Shown one piece after another: positions 1-9,772 of a DNA stretch of 64,000 nucleotides (position 1 is its first letter; every line of letters starts with the position of its first letter). The notes beneath the pieces were generated by a model. That model saw only the letters and a program-made list of their open reading frames with translations, was not told where the DNA came from and searched no databases. A program made the translations under genes and the position numbers. The stretch covers positions 62,001-126,000 of the forward strand of contig CAZROO010000002.1 in NCBI GenBank assembly GCA_964601735.1. The letters are read 5' to 3'. This stretch comes from DATAJX01 sp964601735. GTDB lineage: Bacteria; Pseudomonadota; Alphaproteobacteria; UBA2136; UBA6156.

Positions 1-1178
1 GGCCCGGCTGGGGTATTCAGTAAATTGGGCGCGGTGCCGCGGGCATAATCCAGCCGACTCTCGCTTACGGTACGCAGCCCAAAGGGCAGGGGCAGTTTGT
101 TCAGCCAGTCGTGGAAGGGTATCTCCTCGCCAAACGGCACCAGCAAGTGCTTGTCGTACACGTCCAGCAGCTTGCCGGTGGCATCCATCGCCACCAGGCT
201 GTTGTAAAACAGTACATCCTCAGGCCCTCGCGACAGCGGAGGAACCTCGCGCCGCACCGTCCCGGTCAGCAAGGTCTGTCCCGGCTGGAGCTTGCCCGCC
301 ACCAGTTGGCGGATGTCCTGCTGCTCGTTCAAATAAAACGCCACGGCGGTTTCCGGCATCACAATCACGTCGGGCTTCTTGGCTACGTCGGGGAAGGCCA
401 CCGCCAGCGTCCGCTGCAAAAAGGCATAACGCGTGTTCGGGTCCCACTTGTGCAACCCATGAATCCCCGGCTGCACGACACGTATAAGAGGGGCACCACT
501 GGCCGTCACCGGCACTCCATGCAACCGCCACGCGCCAAACCCGGCCACCGCCAGCAAAACAACGGCAGCGATGCCATAGCGCACATAATCCTTGTGACTG
601 ACCAGCACGGCCACGCTCACCAGAATCAAACTCAGCAGATAAACCCCGCCCACGCTCGCCAGTTGCGCCATCACCGGCATGCCTGCCAGCCATGCGCCCA
701 GCGGTAGCCAGGGGAAACCGTAAGGCGACAGGCTCTTCAAAAATTCAATCAGTACCCATCCCCCGGCAAACACCAGCGGGCGTAGCCCTCCCGCTAATCC
801 TCTTATCCTCTTATCCTCTGACCCGGCGCAGTAGGCCGCCACACAAACCAAAGCGATGCCTAACGCACCATAAAACGCCAACCCAAGTAGGGCCGGGCCG
901 CCGCCAAAAGCGCCCGCCCAGATGTCATTATCGGCATCCATGTAAAACGCCCGCGGCAGCCAGTATAAAGCACTAAGCTGCCAGCCCATGCCCCATACAA
1001 TCCCGGCGCCAAAGGCCTGCTTCTTGCTCCCGGCGTTGCGAACCAGACTGTAAAGAAAGGCGAGGGATGCAATCCCCAGTGGCCACACAAAAAACGGCGC
1101 GCCCGCAAAAGTGGCCAGCATCCCGGCCAGAAAAACCCATACGCCGATTGCCTTGTTACTCGTCAGCGACTTGAACAC
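1..1178 (-). CDS. lnt: Apolipoprotein N-acyltransferase Lnt (partial, C-terminus beyond window)
   Basis: Inner-membrane enzyme that adds the third acyl chain to lipoproteins. The minus-strand frame is open from a GTG at 1178 to the window edge (392 codons). Residues 8-200 hold a series of hydrophobic segments, followed by a nitrilase-type domain. The predicted catalytic Glu is about residue 276 (VMPETA) and the Lys about residue 342 (YDKHLL). The family's catalytic Cys would fall just past the edge. The GTG overlaps the ybeY stop (TAGTG), so the two genes look translationally coupled, as is common in alphaproteobacteria, although the usual corC between them is absent. The start choice rests on this overlap. 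Confidence 0.9.
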   Translation of the reverse strand, partial: MFKSLTSNKAIGVWVFLAGMLATFAGAPFFVWPLGIASLAFLYSLVRNAGSKKQAFGAGIVWGMGWQLSALYWLPRAFYMDADNDIWAGAFGGGPALLGLAFYGALGIALVCVAAYCAGSEDKRIRGLAGGLRPLVFAGGWVLIEFLKSLSPYGFPWLPLGAWLAGMPVMAQLASVGGVYLLSLILVSVAVLVSHKDYVRYGIAAVVLLAVAGFGAWRLHGVPVTASGAPLIRVVQPGIHGLHKWDPNTRYAFLQRTLAVAFPDVAKKPDVIVMPETAVAFYLNEQQDIRQLVAGKLQPGQTLLTGTVRREVPPLSRGPEDVLFYNSLVAMDATGKLLDVYDKHLLVPFGEEIPFHDWLNKLPLPFGLRTVSESRLDYARGTAPNLLNTPAG

Positions 1179-1696
1179 TACAAAACCTCGTCCGGCACCG
1201 GGCTGCCGTCGGCATACGGGTCTTCCACGCCCCAGTTGGCGAGAATCCGGGTTTCCAGCCCTTCCATCTCCTCGGCCTCATCTTCATCCATGTGGTCATA
1301 ACCCAGAATGTGCAGCACGCCATGCAGTGCCAGGTGCCGCAAGTGGTCGGCCACGCTCTTGCCCTGGTCGTCGGCTTCTTCCATCACCTTGTCCGGGCAA
1401 ATCGCCACGTCGCCCAAATAGTGCAACTGGTCGTCCTCGTCCCAGGTGTCGCCGTCGGCGGCAAAGCTCAGCACATTGGCCACATAATCCTTGTGCCGGA
1501 AGGTCTGGTTCAGCCGCACCATTTCATCGGCGGGCACCAGTCGCACGCCAATGGCGGAGGGCCCGGGCAGCTTGTCGCGGCACTCGGCCACCACCAACCC
1601 GCCCAGCGGGCGCAGCAGCACGGCGGGGTCATCCACGCCGGGCAGGGCCTCAGCTGCGTCCACCAGAATATCCAACCTGTGGTCAACACGCGTCAT
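1178..1696 (-). CDS. ybeY: Endoribonuclease YbeY (16S rRNA maturation)
   Basis: 172-aa zinc-dependent RNase family protein involved in 16S rRNA 3' end processing and ribosome quality control. The signature H-x3-H-x5-H is present at His125, His129 and His135 (HGVLHILGYDH), followed by an acidic stretch typical of the family. Length is normal. It is transcribed divergently from metK, whose ATG lies only 78 bp away, so both promoters must share that short gap. Its stop overlaps the lnt start. Confidence 0.95.
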   Translation of the reverse strand: MTRVDHRLDILVDAAEALPGVDDPAVLLRPLGGLVVAECRDKLPGPSAIGVRLVPADEMVRLNQTFRHKDYVANVLSFAADGDTWDEDDQLHYLGDVAICPDKVMEEADDQGKSVADHLRHLALHGVLHILGYDHMDEDEAEEMEGLETRILANWGVEDPYADGSPVPDEVL

Positions 1697-1774
1697 GAAT
1701 CGAAACTTTCACGCTCTGCCGCTTGCGTCAATCCCAAGTACGCGGCACAACCAAGGCATAAAGAACAAAAACAG

Positions 1775-2896
<1,122 letters not shown>

Positions 2897-2900
2897 CCGA

Positions 2901-2959
2901 CTGTCATGCCGACGAAGGTCGGTATCCACGATAATACGTGCCGCAGGCACTCAAACCTT
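2901..2959. repeat. 59-bp dispersed repeat, copy 1 (metK-trmB gap)
   Basis: Near-identical to 11285-11343. It begins with a 20-bp palindrome (2906-2925) and continues with a conserved 34-bp tail. The two differences between the copies lie in opposite arms of the palindrome and preserve pairing (A/T here, G/C in the other copy). Confidence 0.9.
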
Positions 2960-2996
2960 CTTGCCTTTAAAGGGCATATTCAGTAGGGCAGGGGTC

Positions 2997-3632
2997 ATGC
3001 CAGCCCCAGAAGGTTTCCGCCTCCACACCACAGCCCAACGCGGCAGGTTAACCGACGCCGAAAAGCGCCGCCTCGAAACATTGCTGCCCAAGTATCAGGT
3101 CACCGAAACCTTCTTCCAAAACCTGCCCGGGCCGCTCGAAGTCGAACTCGGCATGGGCAACGGCCTCGCGCTGCTGGAGCGCGCCAAAGCCAACCCCGAA
3201 CGCCATTATCTCGGCTGCGAACTCTACCAATCCGGCATTGCCACCTGCCTTTATCATATCGGTGAAGCGAGCAACGTAAGCCTTTATAATGGCGATGCCC
3301 GCGACCTCCTCATGGCGCTTCCCAAAGCCAGCGTCGACCGCCTGCTCCTGCCGCACCCGGACCCCTGGCCCAAGGCCCGCCACCACAAACGCCGCCTGCT
3401 GCAAAACGAGTTCCTCGACGCCGTCCATCGCGTCCTGAAACCCGAGGGCGAGTTCTGGTTCATCACCGACTGGCCCGACTACGCCGAGCAAGGCGGCGAG
3501 TTGTTAAAATCGCGTGAGGATTTTAAAGCCGAGGTCGTTCCGGAGCCCATCTGGTGGGCACCAACAAAGTACCAGAAAAAAGCCCAAAAAGCCGGCCGCA
3601 CCAACGCCTATATCGTCGCCAGACCCAAATAA
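2997..3632 (+). CDS. trmB: tRNA (guanine-N7)-methyltransferase TrmB
   Basis: SAM-dependent enzyme making m7G46 in tRNA. The 211-aa protein has a class I methyltransferase fold with VELGMGNG near residue 50 and the family hallmark PDPWPKARHHKRRL. The Phe usually preceding PDPWPK is replaced by Pro-His here. The ATG at 2997 has AGGGG a few bases upstream. A TTG at 2961 is also in frame but would lie at the edge of the repeat, so the ATG is preferred. Placement next to metK is typical for alphaproteobacteria. Confidence 0.93.
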   Translation: MPAPEGFRLHTTAQRGRLTDAEKRRLETLLPKYQVTETFFQNLPGPLEVELGMGNGLALLERAKANPERHYLGCELYQSGIATCLYHIGEASNVSLYNGDARDLLMALPKASVDRLLLPHPDPWPKARHHKRRLLQNEFLDAVHRVLKPEGEFWFITDWPDYAEQGGELLKSREDFKAEVVPEPIWWAPTKYQKKAQKAGRTNAYIVARPK

Positions 3633-3925
3633 GAATCCACCCGATTTACCTCTATAACACAGCCGTCATTCCGCCCCCTTGAGGGGGCAAGGAATCCATC
3701 GGGGCGAGCCGTAGTTATAAGCTATAAATTCTGTCGGTGATGGCTCTTGAGCTTCATTTTACCCTCTTGCCAATATCTCTGTTCCATCCTATAACCCGCC
3801 TATAAGCCAGCCACGGGTTGTGGTCGGGCCACTTAAAAACCAATCCACCGCGCGAATAGGAAATCGCCCGGCCCATAAAGGGCTGTTTTTTGTTCACGGT
3901 GGCCAAGAGTAATGAGAGAAACAGG
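3633..3925. other. 293-bp intergenic region before rimP
   Basis: No gene seen. It holds a palindrome at 3668-3693 (ATTCC, then CGCCCCC facing GGGGGC, then GGAAT), a divergent relative of the dispersed palindrome family. It also holds a hairpin with a T-run just before rimP. The metY tRNA that often precedes rimP-nusA is not here. Confidence 0.6.
3872..3893 (+). terminator. Terminator/attenuator-like hairpin in rimP leader
   Basis: GCCC-ATAAA-GGGC followed by TGTTTTTT, 33 bp upstream of the rimP ATG. The stem is short, so it could end trmB transcription or act as an attenuator. It is inferred from sequence only. Confidence 0.4.
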
Positions 3926-4501
3926 ATGACTACACCAATCGACGCGACAATCGCCGAACTGGCCGCTGGGGCCTGCGCCGCGCATGGCCTGGTGCTGGTG
4001 CAGGCGCGCCTGGCGGGCGATACCCGCAACCTCACCGTCCGCGTGCTGGTCGAAAAGCCCGACGGCTCCAGCCCGACGCTGGAAGAATGCAGCGCGGTCA
4101 GCCGCACCATCGGCACCCAGCTCGACGTCAACGAAACCATCAACAGCCGTTATATGCTCGAGGTCGGTACGCCGGGTCTGGATCGCCCGCTGGTCACGCC
4201 TGCCGACTATACGCGCTTCGTTGGCCGCCAGGCCAAGCTGCAATTTTCGGTCAAGCAACTCATCGGCAACGGCACCCAGGCGCCTGAATATTTGCCGGGA
4301 GTAACCGGTTTGATTACAAAGGCTTCCGAAAAAGACGTGACGCTGGACATTAAGCACCCCACCTGCACCGTCACGGTCAAGTTCATCGACATCCGCTATG
4401 CCCACCTGCAACCGTCCGATACCGAAATGCAGATGGTGATGAAGGGTGAAAAGCTGCCTGGTCAGGTCGGTGGTCACAAAGTTCAACAAGCTATTAATTA
4501 A
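3926..4501 (+). CDS. rimP: Ribosome maturation factor RimP
   Basis: 191-aa cytosolic protein needed for 30S assembly. The N-terminal part reads VRVLVEKPDGSSPTLEEC and SRYMLEVGTPGLDRPL, the conserved RimP core, and a C-terminal SH3-like domain follows. It is somewhat longer than the enterobacterial protein, with a Lys/Gly-rich tail. The start is the ATG at 3926, preceded by GAGAGAAACAGG. nusA follows after 21 bp with a good ribosome site, forming the classic rimP-nusA pair. Confidence 0.95.
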   Translation: MTTPIDATIAELAAGACAAHGLVLVQARLAGDTRNLTVRVLVEKPDGSSPTLEECSAVSRTIGTQLDVNETINSRYMLEVGTPGLDRPLVTPADYTRFVGRQAKLQFSVKQLIGNGTQAPEYLPGVTGLITKASEKDVTLDIKHPTCTVTVKFIDIRYAHLQPSDTEMQMVMKGEKLPGQVGGHKVQQAIN

Positions 4502-4522
4502 AGAGAAAAGAGGAGAACCAAA

Positions 4523-6229
4523 ATGGGTCTGGAATATCTGCAAATCGCCGACACGATTGCCCGCGAAAAGGACATCGAAAAAGAGCAGGTGCTCGAAGTG
4601 ATGGAACAGGCCATCCAATCCGCCGCGCGCAAAAAGCTCGCCGCCGAACTCAACCTGCAACCGCTCGACCTGCTGGTGCAAGGCCATATCGACCGCACCA
4701 CCGGCGACGTGTCCATCAAGCGCCTCATCAAGGTGGTGCAAATGGTCATGGAACCCACCAGCCCGGAAGAATCCCGCCTCGCCGCCCGCGAAGGCCGCGA
4801 GCCCGAAATGCGCCCGGCGTGCGATAAAAAAGGCTACCCGCTTAAAACCAATCCCAGCCAAATCCTGTTGGCCGAAGCCAAAAAATCCAACCCGGACATC
4901 GCCATCGGCGAATTCCTGACCGAAGACCTGCCCGCCCGTTACTTCGATGGCCGCGTCGCCGCCCAGGCCGCCAAGCAGGTCATCTTCCAAAAGGTGAAGG
5001 ACGTTGAACGCGCCAAGGAACTCGAAGAATATAAAGACCGCGTCGGCCAAATCATCGCCGGCATCGTCAAGCGCGTCGATTTCAACGGCGTGTGGGTCGA
5101 CATGGGCCGCGCCGAAGCCTGGCTGCCCAAGGACGAGATCATCCAGCGCGAAAGCTTCAAGCAGAACGACCGCGTCCGCGCCTACATCTACAAGGTGGCG
5201 CAACAGCCGCGCGGCCCGCAAATTTTCGTCAGCCGCACCCACCCGCAATTCCTGGTGGAACTGTTTAAAGAACAGGTGCCGGAAATCGCCAACGGCACCA
5301 TCGAAGTCATGGGCGCCGCGCGCGACCCCGGCTTCCGCGCCAAAATCGCGGTCAAGAGCTTCGACCGCAACCTCGACCCGGTCGGTGCCTGCGTCGGCAT
5401 CCGCGGCGTGCGCGTACAGGCCGTGACCACCGAACTGCAAGGCGAACGTGTCGACATCATCCAGTGGTCGCCCAACGCCGCCGAGTTCCTGGTGCGCGCC
5501 ATGCAGCCCGCCCAGGTCAGCAAGGTGGTGCTGGACGAAGACGACAACCGCATCGAAGTCGTGGTGCCGGAAGATAACTTAAGCCTCGCCATCGGCCGCC
5601 GCGGCCAAAACGTCCGCCTCGCCAGCATCCTCACCGGCTGGGACATCGACGTGATGACCGAAGCCGAAGAAGCCGAACGCCGCACGCAAGAGTACCAGGC
5701 GCTCAGCCAAAACCTCATCCAGAACCTCGACGTCGATGAAGTCCTGGCCCGCCTGCTTATCACCGAAGGCTTCCGCACGATGGACGACATCCTCAAGGTA
5801 ACCCCCGAAGAAATCGCCCAAATCGAAGGCCTGAGCGTCGAAGTGGCCACCGAGCTGCAAACCCGCGCCCAAAACGCCCTCAATGCGGCGGCCGAAAAAC
5901 TGGCCAAGCTGGGCGTGACCGAAGAACTGAAGAACATGAACGGCATGACCGCCGACCTCGTGCTGATGCTGGGCGAAAAGGGTGTGAAGACCCTCGACGA
6001 CCTCGGCGACCTCGCCACCGACGAGCTGCAGGAAATGCTGCCCGCCGGTCTGCTGAACGAGAAGCAGGCCCAGCGCCTCATCATGGCCGCCCGCCAGCAC
6101 TGGTTCACCGACCCCGATGCCGAAGAAAGCGCGGAAGAAGAGGCCGATGCCACCGAAACCAAGGCGGCGGAACAACGCAGCAAAGCCAATGCGGCCAAAA
6201 TCAAAAAGGCCGCCCAGGCCAGCGCCTAA
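4523..6229 (+). CDS. nusA: Transcription termination/antitermination factor NusA
   Basis: RNA polymerase-binding factor controlling pausing, termination and antitermination. The 568-aa protein shows the N-terminal RNAP-binding domain, an S1 domain around residues 170-240 (VGQIIAGIVKRVDF), two KH domains (KSFDRNLDPVGACVGIRG; LAIGRRGQNVRLAS), and C-terminal helix-hairpin-helix acidic repeats. It ends in an Ala/Lys/Glu-rich tail. AGAGGAGAACC precedes the ATG. It is followed by two terminator hairpins instead of the usual ylxR-infB continuation. Confidence 0.97.
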   Translation: MGLEYLQIADTIAREKDIEKEQVLEVMEQAIQSAARKKLAAELNLQPLDLLVQGHIDRTTGDVSIKRLIKVVQMVMEPTSPEESRLAAREGREPEMRPACDKKGYPLKTNPSQILLAEAKKSNPDIAIGEFLTEDLPARYFDGRVAAQAAKQVIFQKVKDVERAKELEEYKDRVGQIIAGIVKRVDFNGVWVDMGRAEAWLPKDEIIQRESFKQNDRVRAYIYKVAQQPRGPQIFVSRTHPQFLVELFKEQVPEIANGTIEVMGAARDPGFRAKIAVKSFDRNLDPVGACVGIRGVRVQAVTTELQGERVDIIQWSPNAAEFLVRAMQPAQVSKVVLDEDDNRIEVVVPEDNLSLAIGRRGQNVRLASILTGWDIDVMTEAEEAERRTQEYQALSQNLIQNLDVDEVLARLLITEGFRTMDDILKVTPEEIAQIEGLSVEVATELQTRAQNALNAAAEKLAKLGVTEELKNMNGMTADLVLMLGEKGVKTLDDLGDLATDELQEMLPAGLLNEKQAQRLIMAARQHWFTDPDAEESAEEEADATETKAAEQRSKANAAKIKKAAQASA

Positions 6230-6256
6230 ACAGGTTATAGGTTTTAGGTGCTAGGG

Positions 6257-6279
6257 AAGGGGCCGCACGGCCCCTTTCC
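6257..6279 (+). terminator. Rho-independent terminator after nusA
   Basis: AAGGGGCC-GCAC-GGCCCCTT followed by TTCCCC, 28 bp past the nusA stop. The stem is strong and the T-run short. Confidence 0.6.
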
Positions 6280-6312
6280 CCTATGCCTCCTCATCCCGGC
6301 GTTCCCAAAGCC

Positions 6313-6340
6313 GAAAAGCCCCGGTATGCCGGGGCTTTTC
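6313..6340. terminator. Bidirectional terminator between nusA and the convergent gene
   Basis: GAAAAGCCCCGG-TATG-CCGGGGCTTTTC. A-rich on one side and T-rich on the other, it serves both strands and sits 2 bp from the stop of the minus-strand gene at 6343. Confidence 0.8.
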
Positions 6341-6342
6341 GT

Positions 6343-6930
6343 TTACGAAGGAGGAGGAACAAAAGAGGGCCGTGGCCGGTGCCTGACCCAGGGCCGCGGC
6401 TTTGTGTGAACCCGTTTGGCTTGGGCTGGCTTGATTTGGGGCGGGGGCACCGCAGGCGGGGACGGTGCCGCCGCTGTCGATACCTTGGCTACGGGCGAAG
6501 GGGCGGCGGGCGACGGAACGGGAGGGAGGGGAGCAGGTGTCACCAGCCTGTCTTTTTCCTTTTCCGCGTCCTTTGTCTCCTTTAGCACACCGTTCCGCGA
6601 GCCCCAGCACATCACGGCATGGCCCCAGTTCACGCCAAACCAGCTTTGGTCGCCCTCACCGCCGGTCACGATATGTGCGCCGGTAACTGTGGCGGCCATA
6701 AGCACGGGAAACGGGTTGCTATCGCCGGGTACGGCCGAAACCGTCGGCAGTGTCGCCCGTATGCCTTCGGGCAGCAGCACCACATGCATTTCATCTAAAG
6801 TCACATCCAGCACCAGGGCTTCCTTGCCCTTCAGGGGGCAGGCCGCTTCGCCCCGGCCCATGTCGTAGGCTATGGTGGAAGTGGGTAAAAACATCACCAC
6901 AGCAAACAGCATACTTTTTGTCATAAGCAT
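6343..6930 (-). CDS. Secreted Pro/Ala-rich protein of unknown function
   Basis: 195 aa, not recognised. An N-terminal signal peptide (MLFAVVMFLPTSTIA) precedes a globular part of about 90 residues containing three cysteines. From about residue 130 the chain is dominated by Pro, Ala and Ser, then by Lys/Arg/Pro (VHTKPRPWVRHRPRP), as in cell-envelope or wall-binding proteins. It lies opposite to and between nusA and infB, where most bacteria have ylxR. A shared terminator follows it. The real start may be the second Met (MTKSM, 6924). Confidence 0.65.
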   Translation of the reverse strand: MLMTKSMLFAVVMFLPTSTIAYDMGRGEAACPLKGKEALVLDVTLDEMHVVLLPEGIRATLPTVSAVPGDSNPFPVLMAATVTGAHIVTGGEGDQSWFGVNWGHAVMCWGSRNGVLKETKDAEKEKDRLVTPAPLPPVPSPAAPSPVAKVSTAAAPSPPAVPPPQIKPAQAKRVHTKPRPWVRHRPRPSFVPPPS

Positions 6931-7078
6931 GGCTGAACTCCGGGTTGGCCGTTTCAGGGTAAAATTGAAAACGGAAGGTCACAGATACCCCGAATCATAA
7001 AGCCGTCAATGTGGGTTTCAATTCCAAATCCAGCGGCAAAACCTTGACAATTCAACCCCAAAGCCGCAAAAGCCCCCC

Positions 7079-9547
7079 ATGAGCGATACACCACAAAAAC
7101 CCAAAGGCACCCTTTCAATCGGCGGAACGCTTGGCGTTCCCAGTGGCGCGGGCGCCCGTCCGGGTAGCGTGGCGGTCGAAGTCCGCAAGCGCCGTTTCGA
7201 TAGCCCCAATCCTATGGCCAACAAGGCCGGTACGGTGGCGGCGGGCAATCAGCGCCTGGCCGAGAACGAAGCCCAGCGCCGCGCCCAGGCCCTGCAAAAC
7301 GCCCAGAATCAGCAAGCCAGCAGCCAGCCCAGCGTGCAGGACGCCCTCAAACGCGCCTCCCAATTGCAGGAAGAACACGTTAAAAACGCCGCCGAACGCG
7401 CCCGCCAGGCCGCCGAGCAAAAGGCTGCCGAACAGGCCGCCCGTCCCCGCGCGGGCAGCGGCGCGGGCGGTGTCCAAAGCGGCACGCTGGGCAGCGCCAG
7501 CGCCCACCGCGCGGTCGACAGCCGCGACTTCGGCCGCAAGCCCATCACGGTCGAAGACAGTCGCCGAGGCCCCAACGCTGCAGGCAAGCCGCAAGGGCGC
7601 GACCTCGCCAGCAAGCGTGGCCGCAATGCTTACCTCGAAGACCTCGAAGCCCGTGGCCGTGCCGGTAGCGGCTCTCGCCGCCGTGGCCGTGGCGGCCCCA
7701 TCGATGCCGACACAGGCCCGTCCGCGCCCGCCGAAAAAATCTACCGCGACGTCACCATCCCCGAATTCATCACGGTGGGCGAACTCGCCGCCCGCATGAC
7801 CGAAAAGGCGTCGGACGTGGTGAAAAAGCTGATGATGATGGGCGAAATGGTCACGGTCAACCAAACCATCGACCAGGCCACCGCCGAGCTTATCGTCACC
7901 GAATTTGGCCACCGCTTCAAACTGGTGCAGGCCGAAAACATCGAACAAAAAATCATGCAGGCCGACGACGCGGCGGAAGATCTCCAAACCCGCGCGCCCA
8001 TCGTCACCATCATGGGCCACGTCGATCACGGCAAAACCACGCTGCTCGATACCCTGCGCAAAACCTCGGTGGTCAAGGGCGAAGCCGGGGGCATCACCCA
8101 GCACATCGGCGCGTATCAAGTGAAAGCCCCCAGCGGCCGCCTCATCACCTTCCTCGATACCCCCGGCCACGCGGCCTTCACGGCCATGCGCGCCCGCGGC
8201 GCCAAGGTCACCGACGTGGTGATTCTGGTCGTTGCCGCCGACGACAGCGTCATGCCGCAAACCATCGAAGCCATCCAGCACGCCCGTGCCGCCAACGTGC
8301 CGCTGGTGGTCGCGCTCAATAAAATCGACAAACCCGGCGCCAACCCGCAAAAGGTCAAAAACGACCTGCTGGCGCACGAAGTCGTCATCGAAGAATTCGG
8401 CGGCACCGTGCCCTGCGTGCCGGTCAGCGGCCTCACCGGCCAGGGCCTGCCGGAGCTCGAAGAAATCGTCCTGCTGCAAGCCGACGTGCTCGATCTCAAA
8501 GCCAATCCCAACCGCCGGGCCGACGGCGCGGTGGTCGAAGCCAAGCTCGACAAGGGCCGCGGCTCCGTTGCCACCGTCATCGTCCAGCGCGGCACGCTGC
8601 GCACCGGCGATATCGTCGTCGCGGGCCCGGTCTGGGGCCGCGTCCGCGCGCTCATCAACGATCACGGCCAAACCGTGAAAGAGGCAGGCCCCAGCATGCC
8701 GGTCGAAATCCTCGGCATCAACGGCGTACCCGCCGCGGGCGATAACTTCATCGTCGCCGAAAACGAACGCGCGGCAAAAGAAGCCGCCTCGGCCCGCGAG
8801 CAGCAGCAACGCGAGCGCGACCAGGCCTCGCGCAAGATGACGCTCGAAAACCTGATGGAAAAAATGAGCAGCGAGGGCCAGCAGGAACTCAACCTCATCA
8901 TCAAGGCCGACGTGCAAGGGTCGGTCGAAGCCATCAGCTACGCGTTGTCGCAACTTAACGCCGACCAGCAACAGGTGAAGGTCAAAGTCATCTCCGGCGG
9001 CGTCGGCGTCATCACCGAAAACGATGTCAACCTCGCGGTCACCGCCAGCGCGCTCTGCATCGGCTTCAACGTCCGCGCCGACGCCACCGCGCGGCAAGTG
9101 GCCGAGCAAGCCGGTATCGAAATCCGCTACTACGACATCATTTATAACCTGGTCGACGACATCAAGGCGGCGATGTCCGGCCTGCTCGCGCCCAGCGTGG
9201 TCGAGGAAATCACCGGCACCGCCGAAATCCGCGCGCTGTTCAAGTTCGAGAAAATCCGCATCGCGGGCTGCATGGTCACCAGCGGCAAAATCTCGCGCAA
9301 CAGCAAGGTGCGCCTCATCCGCGACGGCAAGGTCATCTATACGGGTGAAATCGCCACCCTCAAGCGCAACAAGGATGACGCCAAGGAAGTGGCCTCCGGT
9401 TACGAGTGCGGCATGACCTTCGAGAAGTTCACCGACTTCAACGAAGGGGACACGGTCGAAGCTTTCGCCAACCGCGAAATCAAACGCACCATCGACGACC
9501 TGAAAAACGTCGCCGCCAAACAAGCACCAGCCCAGCCTTTGGCGTAA
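7079..9547 (+). CDS. infB: Translation initiation factor IF-2
   Basis: 822-aa GTPase that places fMet-tRNA on the 30S subunit. The N-terminal third is a long Ala/Gln/Arg-rich low-complexity region, followed by the IF2N domain. The G domain has G1 at residues 313-321 (GHVDHGKTT), G3 DTPGHAAF and G4 NKID. Domains II-IV end with SGYECGM. The ATG at 7079 lacks an obvious Shine-Dalgarno. It is separated from nusA by an opposing gene and two terminators, so it needs its own promoter in 6931-7078. No clear sigma-70 box was found there. Confidence 0.97.
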   Translation: MSDTPQKPKGTLSIGGTLGVPSGAGARPGSVAVEVRKRRFDSPNPMANKAGTVAAGNQRLAENEAQRRAQALQNAQNQQASSQPSVQDALKRASQLQEEHVKNAAERARQAAEQKAAEQAARPRAGSGAGGVQSGTLGSASAHRAVDSRDFGRKPITVEDSRRGPNAAGKPQGRDLASKRGRNAYLEDLEARGRAGSGSRRRGRGGPIDADTGPSAPAEKIYRDVTIPEFITVGELAARMTEKASDVVKKLMMMGEMVTVNQTIDQATAELIVTEFGHRFKLVQAENIEQKIMQADDAAEDLQTRAPIVTIMGHVDHGKTTLLDTLRKTSVVKGEAGGITQHIGAYQVKAPSGRLITFLDTPGHAAFTAMRARGAKVTDVVILVVAADDSVMPQTIEAIQHARAANVPLVVALNKIDKPGANPQKVKNDLLAHEVVIEEFGGTVPCVPVSGLTGQGLPELEEIVLLQADVLDLKANPNRRADGAVVEAKLDKGRGSVATVIVQRGTLRTGDIVVAGPVWGRVRALINDHGQTVKEAGPSMPVEILGINGVPAAGDNFIVAENERAAKEAASAREQQQRERDQASRKMTLENLMEKMSSEGQQELNLIIKADVQGSVEAISYALSQLNADQQQVKVKVISGGVGVITENDVNLAVTASALCIGFNVRADATARQVAEQAGIEIRYYDIIYNLVDDIKAAMSGLLAPSVVEEITGTAEIRALFKFEKIRIAGCMVTSGKISRNSKVRLIRDGKVIYTGEIATLKRNKDDAKEVASGYECGMTFEKFTDFNEGDTVEAFANREIKRTIDDLKNVAAKQAPAQPLA

Positions 9548-9553
9548 ATTAAA

Positions 9554-9596
9554 TCCCCGTCGGCCCCGCGTTTGCGCTCTTCGCGCAAATGACGGG
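9554..9596 (+). terminator. Nested hairpin after infB
   Basis: Outer arms CCCCGTC/GACGGGG enclose an inner TTTGCGC-TCTTC-GCGCAAA hairpin, starting 7 bp past the infB stop. There is no T-run, so it could be an RNA 3' end stabiliser rather than an intrinsic terminator. Confidence 0.45.
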
Positions 9597-9651
9597 GCTA
9601 CGGCTTGAATTCCCGTTTCTTTAAAAACAACTCGCTCAAGTAAGGGGCGTC

Positions 9652-9748
9652 ATGCCCGCGCAGGCGGGCATCCAGGAGCGAACGGTCAAAGTCCCAGGAA
9701 AGAACGTCCCCGGCGCAGGCCGGGGTCTTGTCTGAACGAAAAACCCTA
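9652..9748. repeat. Composite dispersed repeat, copy A
   Basis: Palindrome 9652-9671 (ATGCCCGCG-CAGGCGGGCAT) is followed by GAACGGTCAAAGTCCCA, AAAGAACGTCC, a second palindrome (CCCCGGCG-CAGGCCGGGG) and a CTTG-CTGAACGAAAAACCCTA tail. Related modules in the same order recur at 14255-14387 and 18411-18523. Confidence 0.85.
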
Positions 9749-9772
9749 GAGAGGGCGCCATCTACAAGGAGG

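Noticed and set aside
1292..1774. Long N-terminal extension of the metK frame
   Set aside because: It runs antisense through ybeY; MetK proteins begin close to LFTSEAVAAGHPDK.
1697..1774. Possible SAM riboswitch before metK
   Set aside because: Only 78 bp and no stem pattern or conserved box of SAM-I, SAM-II or SAM-III.
3833..5440. 535-aa open frame antisense to rimP/nusA
   Set aside because: Same shadow effect; composition is low-complexity and both plus-strand genes are certain.
7115..9523. 802-aa open frame antisense to infB
   Set aside because: Mirror of a GC-rich coding strand; His/Asp/Gly-rich composition without domains, while the plus strand encodes a clear IF-2.
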